Shown: positions 1 to 11,823 of the stretch, piece after piece | Layout of the letters: each line of letters begins with the position of its first letter | Numbering within the stretch: position 1 is the stretch's first letter | NCBI GenBank assembly: GCA_039621445.1 | Contig: CP154954.1 | Span: 1,922,001-1,986,000 of the forward strand | Origin: Euglena gracilis | Lineage: Eukaryota > Euglenida > Euglenophyceae > Euglenales | Length of the DNA: 64,000 bases | Direction of reading: 5' to 3' | Notes under the pieces: generated by a model | Seen by the model: the letters and a program-made list of their open reading frames with translations, nothing else | Told to the model about the DNA's origin: nothing | The model's database searches: none | Program-made: the position numbers and the translations under genes

Positions 1-402
1 TACTCATATAACTGTATGTAGCTTTTTTTTTTATTTTAATTTTATTTTAAAGTATCTTATAATGATTTTTAATTTTACTCAAATTAATTATTTATTATTA
101 TGATTTAAAGTAATTTTTCTTTTAAAAAACTAAATTTTACTTTCAAATTTATTTAATTATGTAAATTTTTTGTTGCGATAATATCAACATAATTTCTATT
201 TTATAGGAAAAGAAATTCCATTAGAATTTTTGCATTTTTATCATAAATTTAATTTCCATTAAAAACAAAATATAGTTTTACCAAAATTAGACTTACTAAT
301 AAGTATTTCTTGGCTATAAGTAAAAATATAAAATAATTATTAAAATAATTTAATTAAAATTGGTTAAAAGTATTAAATTGTAAAAATTGTTTAAACCCGC
401 AC

Positions 403-1742
403 AGCTTGTACGCAAGCCTCAGAAGCTACACGATTAGCAGCAGCACCTGGATAAAATTAAGCAAATAGCAATAGCTCATTTTCAAGTTGTAAATATTATT
501 GACTTATAATATACAATTTTTCATAAATTAAAAATCTTTTTTAACTTAATATTTATAAGTTTAAAAAATAAAACATAAAAATGTTCTAACTTTAATTAAA
601 AACTATAAAATTTAATTAGTATTTCTTATAATGTTTTATTTTTATAAAATAAAAATTATTGAAAAAAATGTAATAAAAATGCTATTTTAAAATTTATTAA
701 AATCAAAAACAATTACTTTTAACTATAAATCACTTAAATTTATTATATAATTTTATACGGATAAAAGACAATAATTTTAATATTATTAACGGCAATATGT
801 TCATGAAATCAAGAATTTTGAAGAATATGAAACCATAATTACACTAAAAAAAACATTATTTAGAACACACAGCATTTCCCCAAGGATGACCTAAAGTTCC
901 ACCACCAAATTGAAGACAAGCATCATCACCAAAAATTTCAGTAAGAGCCGGCATATGCCATACATGAATGCCACCTGAAGCAACAGGCATTGTACCACCC
1001 ATACCACACCAATCTTGAGTAAAATAAATTCCACGAGAACGATCTTTTTCAACGTAAGCATCACGCATTAAATCTACAAAACCTAACGTTACTTCGCGTT
1101 CACCTTCTAATTTACCAACAACTGTTCCAGAATGAAGATGATCACCACCAGACATACGAAGTGTTTTAGCCAATACACGGAAGTGAATACCATGATTTCT
1201 TTGACGATCGATAACAGCATGCATAGCGCGATGAATATGTAATAATAAACCATTATCACGACAATACATTGCCAAGGAAGTGTTAGCCGTAAAACCACCT
1301 GTTAAATAGTTAAAATAGAAAATTTAAATTTTATAGTTTTCTCTTTACAAACTTGGCAAGAACTTTGAAATTCACCAACGCTTTTAAAAATTAATTACTT
1401 ATTAACAAATCAAAACTTATATTATTAAACAAATATATCAAAAATTCAATTTATAAACCTAAAAATTTTATGCTTTTTTCAAACAAATAGAAATTTAATT
1501 TTTATCTTATTAAAATAAATAAAAAATATCCGTAAAACCAAAAAATTAATAAACTTTTTTATAAAAAAATCCAATATCATCCGCACAAATAAAAATTTTT
1601 TATATTTAAAATTTTACTTAAAAAATAAATTTATTTATATTTTTTATAGTAATTTTCTCTATATTTTTCTATTTTTGATAAAAAGCTTGTCTCATGCATA
1701 TTATAATTGGAACACCAATTTGTGCGGCAAAAGAAGCACGTT
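403..1742 (-). pseudogene. rbcL: rbcL 3' fragment, inverted partial copy
   Basis: This is a minus-strand copy of three RuBisCO large-subunit exons, mirror image of the copy on the right. The exons lie at about 1,692-1,742 (loop-6-proximal region reading [12 protein letters not shown], disturbed by a 2-nt insertion), 871-1,309 ([13 protein letters not shown] through LGHPWGNA) and 403-450 ([16 protein letters not shown]). Introns separate them. The 5' two-thirds of the gene and the last exon are absent from this arm, so it cannot encode a working subunit. It is either one arm of a fold-back artefact or a broken duplicate. Confidence 0.85.
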
Positions 1743-2224
1743 GTGGATTTTAATACTTATCATAAAAAGTTATTTTAATAGTCTTTTTCAATACAAAATT
1801 TTTTAAATTAATATATCTGATTTTTTGAATACATAAGTTTACTTTTTATTTTTTATGCTTTGTTTCATAAAAATTAGTATTGTTAATTTTTTTTGTATTA
1901 GTTTTTTTTATTTGAATTAGTAGTTTATCGCCAAGAGAAATTTTAATTTTTGAGTACTTGTTTTATAAGTATAATGTAATTTTATGATATTATAAATCAA
2001 ATTAATGAAATTTTACAAAATAGATTTCAATTTTTTTATCTTTTGTAAAAAAATTAAAAATTTAATTTTTAAGAGAATAAATTAAATTTCTTTGCGGTAT
2101 TTGAATACATTTACTTGTAAAACTTTTTTGTTTATAAATTCGTTTAATTTTATAAAGCTGTATATAATAGAATTTATATGTACTGTTTGTGAATGAGTAT
2201 ACATGATTTACTTAATTTTATTAC
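1743..2224. other. Unpaired loop of the palindrome, probably rbcL intron sequence
   Basis: This 480-nt AT-rich stretch is not duplicated. It directly precedes the rbcL exon that starts near 2,225, and its composition is like that of the other plastid introns. I see no gene in it. It is most likely the upstream rbcL intron in which the sequence turns back on itself. Confidence 0.5.
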
Positions 2225-4144
2225 AAACGTGCTTCTTTTGCCGCACAAATTGGTGTTCCAATTATAATGCATGAGAAAAGCTTTTTATCAAAAATAGAAA
2301 AATATAGAGAAAATTACTATAAAAAATATAAATAAATTTATTTTTTAAGTAAAATTTTAAATATAAAAAATTTTTATTTGTGCGGATGATATTGGATTTT
2401 TTTATAAAAAAGTTTATTAATTTTTTTGTTTTACGGATATTTTTTATTTATTTTAATAAGATAAAAATTAAATTTCTATTTGTTTGAAAAAAGCATAAAA
2501 TTTTTAGTTTTATAAATTGAATTTTTTTTTTTTTTTTTTAATAATATAAGTTTTGATTTGTTAATAAGTAATTAATTTTTAAAAGCGTTGGTGAATTTCA
2601 AAGTTCTTGCCAAGTTTGTAAAGAGAAAACTATAAAATTTAAATTTTCTATTTTAACTATTTAACAGGTGGTTTTACGGCTAACACTTCCTTGGCAATGT
2701 ATTGTCGTGATAATGGTTTATTATTACATATTCATCGCGCTATGCATGCTGTTATCGATCGTCAAAGAAATCATGGTATTCACTTCCGTGTATTGGCTAA
2801 AACACTTCGTATGTCTGGTGGTGATCATCTTCATTCTGGAACAGTTGTTGGTAAATTAGAAGGTGAACGCGAAGTAACGTTAGGTTTTGTAGATTTAATG
2901 CGTGATGCTTACGTTGAAAAAGATCGTTCTCGTGGAATTTATTTTACTCAAGATTGGTGTGGTATGGGTGGTACAATGCCTGTTGCTTCAGGTGGCATTC
3001 ATGTATGGCATATGCCGGCTCTTACTGAAATTTTTGGTGATGATGCTTGTCTTCAATTTGGTGGTGGAACTTTAGGTCATCCTTGGGGAAATGCTGTGTG
3101 TTCTAAATAATGTTTTTTTTAGTGTAATTATGGTTTCATATTCTTCAAAATTCTTGATTTCATGAACATATTGCCGTTAATAATATTAAAATTATTGTCT
3201 TTTATCCGTATAAAATTATATAATAAATTTAAGTGATTTATAGTTAAAAGTAATTGTTTTTGATTTTAATAAATTTTAAAATAGCATTTTTATTACATTT
3301 TTTTCAATAATTTTTATTTTATAAAAATAAAACATTATAAGAAATACTAATTAAATTTTATAGTTTTTAATTAAAGTTAGAACATTTTTATGTTTTATTT
3401 TTTAAACTTATAAATATTAAGTTAAAAAAGATTTTTAATTTATGAAAAATTGTATATTATAAGTCAATAATATTTACAACTTGAAAATGAGCTATTGCTA
3501 TTTGCTTAATTTTATCCAGGTGCTGCTGCTAATCGTGTAGCTTCTGAGGCTTGCGTACAAGCTGTGCGGGTTTAAACAATTTTTACAATTTAATACTTTT
3601 AACCAATTTTAATTAAATTATTTTAATAATTATTTTATATTTTTACTTATAGCCAAGAAATACTTATTAGTAAGTCTAATTTTGGTAAAACTATATTTTG
3701 TTTTTAATGGAAATTAAATTTATGATAAAAATGCAAAAATTCTAATGGAATTTCTTTTCCTATAAAATAGAAATTATGTTGATATTATCGCAACAAAAAA
3801 TTTACATAATTAAATAAATTTGAAAGTAAAATTTAGTTTTTTAAAAGAAAAATTACTTTAAATCATAATAATAAATAATTAATTTGAGTAAAATTAAAAA
3901 TCATTATAAGATACTTTAAAATAAAATTAAAATAAAAAAAAAGCTACATACAGTTATATGAGTACGTTTAGTTTAAAAATGAACCTTTTTTTTGGTTTAA
4001 TTTTATCGAAATGAAGGTCGTGATCTTTCTCGTGAAGGTGGTGATGTTATTCGTGAGGCTTGTAAATGGAGTCCAGAACTTGCTGCCGCTTGTGAAGTTT
4101 GGAAAGAAATTAAATTTGAGTTTGAAACTATTGATAAATTATAA
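2225..4144 (+). CDS. rbcL: RuBisCO large subunit, 3' exons (5' end missing)
   Basis: RbcL carries out CO2 fixation in the plastid stroma. Four exons are visible: about 2,225-2,274 ([16 protein letters not shown]), 2,657-3,095 ([13 protein letters not shown], the [13 protein letters not shown] segment, the [18 protein letters not shown] segment and [12 protein letters not shown]), 3,516-3,563 ([16 protein letters not shown]) and 4,007-4,144 ([14 protein letters not shown] to ETIDKL, stop TAA). Two introns begin GTGTG (3,096) and GTGCG (3,564), typical group II starts. The exons cover roughly the last 40 percent of the protein; earlier exons would lie upstream but are replaced by the palindrome. 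The His-rich active-site region and the phosphate-binding GGG are intact. The plastid copy is probably functional elsewhere; this one is incomplete. Confidence 0.93.
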
Positions 4145-4271
4145 TTAAAATAATTTCGTTTTATCTCAAATTTTTTTGAATATTTTTTAGTATTTTTTAA
4201 ATACGTTAAATTTTATAATTTTTAGAATAATGTTTAAATTTTTAAGTTCAAAAAGATCTTTTATTTTTTTT

Positions 4272-4436
4272 ATGGCGGTTCCAAAAAAGAAAATGTCCAA
4301 ATCTCGTAGAAACTCAAGGAAAAGTAACTGGAAAAAAAAGGTGCTTAAAAAAGTTCTTTTTGCTCTTTCTTTAGGAAAATCTTTTGAAGCGAATACTAAT
4401 GTTAATTTTTCTTTTGGAGACAAATTACCACAATAG
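4272..4436 (+). CDS. rpl32: Plastid 50S ribosomal protein L32
   Basis: A 54-residue basic protein starts MAVPKKKMSKSRRNSRKSNW, the conserved L32 N terminus, where most bacterial and plastid L32 proteins carry a MAVPKKK/R motif. It is intronless and lies 127 nt after rbcL on the same strand, with psaC 34 nt downstream, so co-transcription is likely. An in-frame upstream ATG at 4,230 would add 14 hydrophobic residues that the family lacks, so the ATG at 4,272 is preferred. The C-terminal half (LFALSLGKSFEAN) is divergent. Length matches the family. Confidence 0.9.
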   Translation: MAVPKKKMSKSRRNSRKSNWKKKVLKKVLFALSLGKSFEANTNVNFSFGDKLPQ

Positions 4437-4470
4437 TGCTGTGATAATATGTAAAATTGTAATTATTTTT

Positions 4471-5427
<957 letters not shown>

Positions 5428-5538
5428 ATAAGGTTTTTCTTTGAGATAGGAAATTTCAAAGGACATATTTATATTTTATTAAAAAAATTTTTTAATATAG
5501 AATTTTGTTTATTGTTAAATTTATTTTTAGTTATTTTT

Positions 5539-7240
5539 ATGAAATTAAATTCTATTGAAGTAATAGGTAAGTTATGGATTTCTTAAAAAATTTTTTATAT
5601 TTATTTTAGATTTATTATGAATCATATAATTTTTTTAATTTAATTTTTTTAAAAATTTTTTATTTAACTAGAAAATCTTCTATTGCCAAAATAATTCTCT
5701 TCCTTCCTAAAGATGGTGGTGGTGAAATTTTGATTAATGGAGAAAAAGCTTTTAACTATTTGCAGTTGCGAGTTCTAAAAGTCTTTATTTAACATTTCCA
5801 AGTTAAGGGAAAAAAAATAATCTCGTTTATTTAAATTTTATTATTGATTTTTATTTAATAATTTTTAAGCATTTAATAGATTTATTATTTTTTAATTTAA
5901 TCCTAAAGATGATAAATTTCGAGTTAATAATTGAATTTAAATTAAGTTTAAGATAACAGTTGAAATTTTTAATAAAGTTAAATCGATATTAATATAGTTG
6001 CACATATTAATATACTAATATACTTCTTGGATAGAAATTCTTTTTAATTTGAAATCAAAATATTCAAATTTACCTTAGACGTAAGAACTAAATTTTTTTA
6101 TAATTTTTATATTTTATTCGAAAGACTTTCTTTAAATTATGATATACAAATATAAAAAAGTAAATGATAGATTATTAAACATTGTTATAAATTATCTTTA
6201 TTGTTCATAAAATTTTAATTAAGGAAGTATTTATGAAAGTTATTCTATTTTATTTTAATAAACTTTTTATGAGCTGGATACATTTATTGATGTTTGTCCA
6301 GTTCTTTTGAGGGAAATAATTTATCAATTTTATTTTCTATCAACTAATAACCTTCGTTGAGAAAAAGAATTTTTAAAATGTTATTTTTAATTTTTGTTTG
6401 TTTAATAAACTATTTTTTTATATATTTTTTCAAGTATTTACAATCTAAATAACGTTGAAAGTTGTATTTGTGTTTTATTTGTATTTTTTAATTAGTTTAG
6501 TTTTTTCTATTGCAAAACATTTTTTTTGTTTTAAAAATTAGAAAGTTATATTTTTATTCTATTGTAGTCCGTTCGAACTTCTTAACATTAATAATTATAA
6601 AGTTCATGCTTATGTAAAAGGAGGAGGCCTTTCTGGTCAAGCAGATGCCATTTTATGATTTTTAAGCGTTATGACCGAGTAATACCAAAAATTTAAAAAA
6701 ATTAAAGATTATATTTTTGTTTTATATTGTAGAAATTTTATTTTATGTAAAAAAACTTGCTATATCAAAATCATTAAGCGTTTTTATAGAAAAGGAAGAC
6801 AAAAAAAAACTGAAAGTGAACGGTTTTTTAACACGAAATTCTTTGTGTAAAGAAAGAAGAAGTTTGTATATTTAAGTCCTATTATTTTTTTGTATTAACT
6901 TTGTAACACTATTTACTATAAAGTTAATTCAAATATGTAATTTTTCATTAATTATTATTCATTTTATAAAAAATAGTTGTTTTATTATATAATTTCTTTT
7001 TGATTTTAAAGACAATTTTATATTAATAATAAAGAAAATATAGTTTTATATAATCGTTACAATATATAACAATAAATTATTAATTAAAAAAAAGAAAATA
7101 GTATCATCTATTTCAAAAGCTTAATCTTACATTTTTTAATGAAATAAAAAAGATGTTTAGTTTTGTAACAGAACTTTTTTCTAGTTTATTAATACGGTTT
7201 GAAAAAAGCGCGCAAAGCGCCACAATTCTCAAAAAGATAG
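5539..7240 (+). CDS. rps9: Plastid 30S ribosomal protein S9, highly split
   Basis: Several small exons together read as S9. About 5,539-5,573 gives MKLNSIEVIGK. About 5,666-5,765 gives RKSSIAKIILFLPKDGG through EILINGEKAFNYLQ. About 6,566-6,651 gives SPFELLNINNYKVHAYVKGG through LSGQADA. About 6,805-6,860 gives the segment KVNGFLTRNSLCKERR. The last exon, about 7,193-7,240, gives YGLKKARKAPQFSKR and a TAG stop. The GGGLSGQADA and C-terminal KKARKAPQFSKR motifs, which reach into the ribosomal P site, are diagnostic. One exon between 5,766 and 6,565 and one between 6,652 and 6,800 remain unlocated. Introns begin with GTTATG, TTGCG and similar starts. No single open frame covers the gene. Confidence 0.85.
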
Positions 7241-7338
7241 AATCTTCTTATTTTTTAAGAATAACTTCTTAATAGGTATATGTAAAAATTTTTGTAGAAA
7301 AATTTTATTTTTTTTATTATTGAAGAATTATTTTTATT

Positions 7339-7836
7339 ATGTCAACAGAAACAGATGAAATTTTAGAAAGACTTAAAAAAATTACTTTACTAGAAGCTTA
7401 CGAGCTAGTTAAACAAATTTTGGGGTTTTGTAAAAAAATTTTATTTTTTTTAGCTTTTATTATTATATTTTACATAAAATAATATTTTTTATTTTTTATG
7501 ATTTAGAATATTATTACTTTTTTGAAAATACCTTCGGTGTTGATGCTACTATTGCTTTGTCAGCTAGTAATACGAATCCATCAATTTTACCTTCAAAAGC
7601 GGATGAAACTGTAGTGGAGGAAAAAACTGAATTTGATGTTATCATCCAAGAAGTTCCAAGTGCAAAAAGAATTAATGTTATTAAAACTGTCCGTAGTTTA
7701 ACAACATTAGGTCTTAAAGAAGCTAAAGATCTTATTGAATCTGTTCCAAAGGTTGTATGTGAGGCTGTATCAAAAGAAAGCAGAAGAAACTAAAAAACTT
7801 CTAGAAGAAGCAGGAGCTTCAATAATTATTAAATAA
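7339..7836 (+). CDS. rpl12: Plastid 50S ribosomal protein L7/L12, one intron, frameshifted
   Basis: L12 is the multimeric stalk protein that recruits translation GTPases. Exon 1 (7,339 to about 7,419) gives [20 protein letters not shown] and VKQI. The intron is about 100 nt, group III size. Exon 2 (from about 7,524) gives [10 protein letters not shown], then the C-terminal domain with [41 protein letters not shown]. After residues VSKE near 7,780 the frame slips by one base. The other frame continues [19 protein letters not shown] to TAA at 7,836, exactly the expected L12 ending. The slip is in AAAGAAAGCAG and looks like a single inserted A, so either a sequencing error or a damaged copy. Confidence 0.9.
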
Positions 7837-9237
7837 GTTTTTTACCTTTAATTTTTTTTTTAGTTGTTTAAAATTATTTTTAAAAAAAAAGTTTCTATAA
7901 AAAATATTATTATTTTTTTTTAATTTTTTTTAATGTAAATTAATATAAAAAATCAATAGTTCTAAGCTCGGGAATAGTATAAAGGATGGGAAAATAAAAT
8001 AAATTTTTTGGGCGTTCGTGTTTTTTTTTTTTTTTTATTTTTAATTTTTTTTTTCTTTTTTTTTTATTTTTTTTTTTTTTTGATTATTTAAAAAATATTT
8101 AAATAATTAAAAATTAGAAAATAATAAATCATTTAGATTTATTAGGAAAAATTATTTTTTTTTTTTTTTAAATTTTTTTGAATTTTATGAAATAAGAAAA
8201 TTAATAAAAATATGACAAATAGTTATAATAAAAGAAAAAATTTTTTAAAAAAAAAAACACAAAAATTTAAATATTGATTTTTAAATAAAATGGAGTTGAA
8301 TTTTATTATTTTTATTTTTCTTTTTTTTTTTTTTTTTTTAGAAGAAAAAATAATAATAAATAAGAAGTAAATTAAAAAAATTTTTTTTTTTTTTAAATAA
8401 AAATTTTTTTTTTTTTTTTTTTATAAAAAAAAATAAAAAAAATTAGTGTAGAAATTTTTTGTTTTTTAATTTTTTAAAAGATATTTCTATTAATAAAAAT
8501 AAGAAAAAAAAAAAAATAAATAATATATAAAAAATGATTTTAATTAAAAAAAAAAAAAAAAAAAATTCAAAAAATATATTAAAAAAAATTAAAAAAAAAA
8601 AGTGAATTTTTATTTTTTAATAAATTTTGTTTTTTGAATTATAAAGATAAAAAATTTAGAATATTTTTTAAAACATTTTTTATTAAATTTTTTTTTTTAT
8701 TTTTTTATATAAGTATTTTTTATTTTATTTTTGTTTTTTTTTTTTTTTTTTTATTTTTTTTTTTTTTATAAAAAATATTAAATAAAAAAAAATTTAAAAG
8801 AAGAAAATTTAAAAAAACAGAAATAGAATTTTAAATGAAAAAGAAATTTATATTAATAAGAAATTAAAAAAAATTGTAAAAAAAATAATAAATTTAAATA
8901 TAGATAATTTTTTTTATTTTATTTTTTTTTTTATATTTTTTTTTTTTTTTTTTGTTTTTTTTGAATTTAATAAATAAATTTAATTTTATAGTAAAGTTTT
9001 TGTTTTTTATCAAAGAATTTTTTTTAAAAATTTTATTTTTATATAAAAAAAAAAATTGTGTTTTTTGTTTTTTTTTTTTTTTTTTAATAATTTATTAGTT
9101 GTTTTCTTTATTGATTTTTTTAATTATTTTTAAAAATTGTATAAAAGAAGTACAATTCTTTTTTATAAAAGTGATTTAGTATATATTTTAGTTTTTTATA
9201 TTTGGTTTAAGTGTAAAATGTTTAACTTTTAGTTATT
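7837..9237. repeat. Extreme A/T homopolymer tract without genes
   Basis: Apart from 7,970-8,025 (which has a short GATGGGAAAATAA segment resembling part of psbZ), this 1.4 kb is almost purely runs of T and A, many of 10-20 bases. I find no conserved exon, tRNA or domain V hairpin. It could be a genuine low-complexity spacer between rpl12 and psbZ or badly resolved sequence. Homopolymer lengths should not be trusted. Confidence 0.7.
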
Positions 9238-9435
9238 ATGCTTTTATTTACATTTACGTTTCAAGCTTTAGTTTTAGCTCTAATTATTTTCTCTTTTATA
9301 TTGGTTCTTACGCTGCCAGTTATTTTTGCTTCTCCTAAAGGATGGGAAAATAACAAATCTCGTATTTGGTTGGCGTGTCGCTTCTGGTTTTTTTTAGTTT
9401 TTTTAATAGGAATATTGGATGGTATTTTCTTATAA
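9238..9435 (+). CDS. psbZ: Photosystem II protein Z (Ycf9)
   Basis: A 65-residue protein with two transmembrane helices (about residues 4-28 and 45-64) joined by the conserved loop SPKGWENNKSRIW. PsbZ sits at the PSII core-antenna interface in the thylakoid membrane. Length and topology are those of the family (usually 62 residues). No intron interrupts it. It follows the A/T tract and precedes rpoA by about 165 nt on the same strand. Family identity is clear from the loop and from the hydrophobic start MLLFTFTFQALVLALI. Confidence 0.92.
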   Translation: MLLFTFTFQALVLALIIFSFILVLTLPVIFASPKGWENNKSRIWLACRFWFFLVFLIGILDGIFL

Positions 9436-9600
9436 TTCATATTTTTTCTTTTTTTTATTTTTGATGAATTTTGATCTAAGAATATAGTTTAAATTAATTT
9501 AAAAAATTATGTTTTGTTTAACAATAAATCCTTATTAATTTTAACAAAAATTATTTTTTTTTTTTTTTTATAGAACGTAATTATTTATTATGAATCTTTT

Positions 9601-10371
9601 ATGAAATATTTAAAAATATATGTTTTAAGAAGTAGGCTATTAAAAGATGGTAATTTGGCTTTTTTTAAAGTAAAAAATCTACAATTTTTTGATAAAAACT
9701 TTTTTGTTACTGAAATTAGAAGGTATTTATTACTAGATTTGTTTAGATAATTTAATTAAATTTACAATATTTTAAGATTGTTAATAAAAGAAATAAATTT
9801 TTCCTAATAAAAAATTTATATAAATATTCGTTATAATTGAAAGATTAAGATCTATTTTTTTGAGAGTTGGAACATTACAAATGTTATGTTCTTTGTCACA
9901 AATAATTTAAAAAATACTAGTACTTTTCATGTTGTTCACAACTTTTTAGGTTTAGAAGAGTTAAAACAAAGTTTACTCGAAATAACTAAAAAATTCAAAC
10001 TTCTACGTTTTAAATTATGTTCAAAATCCTACCAAGGTAATAAATTTTTTGCTGTTTTAAATGCTTTTGAAGTGAAAGATTTTTTATCAGGAGATATAAT
10101 ATTTCCTCCTCATTTAAAACTACTAAATTCACGAGAATTATTGTTTACTAAAATTTCCTTTAATATTACTTTAAAAATTTTATTAAAAATAGAAGCAAAA
10201 AAAGCCAGTTTTCAAAAGCCTATTAAAAGATTAAATTTAATTATAGAAAAAGATGAATTTTTTGATAATTATATGATTTTTGATCTGACTACAGATGGAA
10301 GTGTTACACCTTTCAATGCATTTATCAAAGCATTGCAATCTTCTAATTTAGTTACTTTAACTAATGCATAA
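9601..10371 (+). CDS. rpoA: RNA polymerase alpha subunit, divergent, two exons, no C-terminal domain
   Basis: Exon 1 (9,601 to about 9,744) encodes MKYLKIYVLRSRLLKDGNLA and FVTEIRRYLLLDLF, which matches the alpha N terminus pattern F.I.PL..G...T.G.A.RR.LL.D. Exon 2 (about 9,866-10,371) encodes WNITNVMFFV, then HNFLGLEELKQSLLEITK (compare IPGVKEDV.EI..N), GDIIFPPHLKLLNSRELLFT (compare DI.LPP.VEI.N..Q.IA.L) and DLTTDGSVTPFNAFIKALQS (compare LE.WTNGS..P.EAL.EA). The intron is about 120 nt. Spliced length is about 216 residues: a complete dimerisation domain but no alpha-CTD helices. Euglena plastid rpoA genes are known to be short and poorly conserved. The exon 1 edge is uncertain by a few bases. 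Confidence 0.8.
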
Positions 10372-10484
10372 ATTTTTTTAATATTTAAATTTAAATTAAG
10401 ATCAAAATAATTTTATATTATTTATAATAAAATATTGTGATTTGTATTAAAAACGTCAAATTTATTTTAATTTTCATTTTAATT

Positions 10485-10570
10485 CGGAGAAGGAGGGATT
10501 CGAACCCTCGGTAGCAAAAACTACGCTGGTTTTCAAGACCAGTACTTTAAACCACTCAGACACCTCTCCT
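10485..10570 (-). tRNA. trnS-UGA: tRNA-Ser (UGA)
   Basis: On the minus strand, acceptor GGAGAGG pairs with CCUUCUCC, with a class II long variable arm, T-loop GGTTCGAATCC and anticodon loop CTTGAAA giving UGA. It is 10 nt from trnP on the same strand. Confidence 0.93.
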
Positions 10571-10580
10571 TTCTGTTTTT

Positions 10581-10653
10581 CGGGATGACAGGATTCGAAC
10601 CTGCGACCCTTGCATCCCAAATGCAATGCGCTACCAAACTGCGCTACATCCCG
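10581..10653 (-). tRNA. trnP-UGG: tRNA-Pro (UGG)
   Basis: On the minus strand, acceptor CGGGATG pairs with CATCCCG, anticodon stem TTGCA/TGCAA encloses TTTGGGA with anticodon UGG, and the T-loop is GGTTCGAATCC. Seventy-three nucleotides, all four arms present. Confidence 0.95.
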
Positions 10654-10748
10654 ATAAGGTTTTCTTTATTATTTATAATAAATTTACAAAAATCGTTATA
10701 GATTTAATGAACGTATTTGTATGAAATTGAAAGGTAAATTTTATTTAG

Positions 10749-10880
<132 letters not shown>

Positions 10881-10908
10881 AAATTTGAAGTATTAAAACT
10901 AAAGAATA

Positions 10909-11763
10909 TTAAAAAAAATCTTTAGTTTTAAAAGGAAGTAAGCCTAAATAGCGTGCTTGTTTAACTTTTGAATATACTTTTATTAAAATGTAGTCATAAT
11001 ATTAATCTTTAAAATGCGTATATTTTAATCTACTAAAGAAAATAATTTTAATTTTTAATTAAATAATTTAAATTATTTTATTTTTAATTAAAATTTTTAA
11101 TCTTACAATTTTGTAATTTTTAAAAAATAAGAACAATCATTTTACAAATTTATATTAAAAATAACTAAATGTTTTTCAAAATATAAAGAATTTTATAAAA
11201 AATATGTATTTGTTTTTAAAATTTTTGTGGAATACTCAATTTTATTGTTTTAATGTCACTATTATTTTTACTATTTTTTAATAATTTTAACGTGAAAACA
11301 TAATATGTTTTTTCTTAGAAAGACAAAAAAATTTTTTATTGTTTGATTATTGATATTATTGTCATTTTAATTTTTTTAATATTTTAAATAAAATCAAAAA
11401 GATTTTCTTAGAAGACGGTGCTGTTTATATGTTAATTTAGGTTTGTTTAATCGTTTTGGAATTATTTTACCTTGAAAGTTTATGAATCTTCTAAGAATAT
11501 TAACATTTTTATAATCAATAAGTGCTGGGTATATGATAAAAATTCTTTCTAAAATTTTGTTAAGATTTATATTAAAAATAATTTTATTTTATAATATTTT
11601 TATTTTAATTTATTTAAAAGTACAATCACAAATTTCATAAAGTTAAAACATCTTATAACATAAATAAATTTAATATAAATTTAGTTAAAATTTATTAAAT
11701 TTGTTCCCATTATTAAGGGAAAAATTTTGTTTTTTATTTACTGAATTTTTTAAAGTTTTTCAT
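10909..11763 (-). CDS. rps18: Plastid 30S ribosomal protein S18, split
   Basis: The central exon (about 11,403 to at least 11,510) reads [19 protein letters not shown] and [20 protein letters not shown]. The last exon (10,909-10,971) reads [20 protein letters not shown] with a TAA stop. Together they match S18 (YKN..LLRRFI..QGKI.PRR, KQ..R..KAIK.AR.L.LLPF). The intron of about 430 nt falls between K and S. The N-terminal exon is not secure; an ATG at 11,763 followed by KNFKKFSK before a stop is a candidate. The gene is downstream of atpA on the same strand, the end of the rps2-atpI-atpH-atpF-atpA-rps18 operon described for Euglena gracilis. Confidence 0.85.
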
Positions 11764-11823
11764 TTATTCGGGCAAATACATAGATATTATTGGCATATTT
11801 TTACTATTATAACTAATATCGAG

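Larger units (their letters stand above)
1..3965. repeat. Fold-back palindrome, arms about 1.74 kb, centred near 1,983
   Basis: Positions 1-1,742 are the reverse complement of about 2,225-3,965; matching exon positions sum to 3,966 throughout. The unpaired centre (1,743-2,224) is unique. The arms differ by small indels, for example two extra bases in the left arm near 1,700 and a much longer T run near 2,525 in the right arm. The left arm reaches the window edge, so the repeat may extend further. Confidence 0.93.

Noticed and set aside
856-1298. Open frames of 139 and 63 codons on the minus strand read as separate proteins
   Set aside because: The 139-codon frame is the middle rbcL exon running into its intron; the 63-codon one is an out-of-frame shadow.
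4187-4423. 78-codon minus-strand frame
   Set aside because: It is antisense to rpl32, whose protein is clearly conserved.
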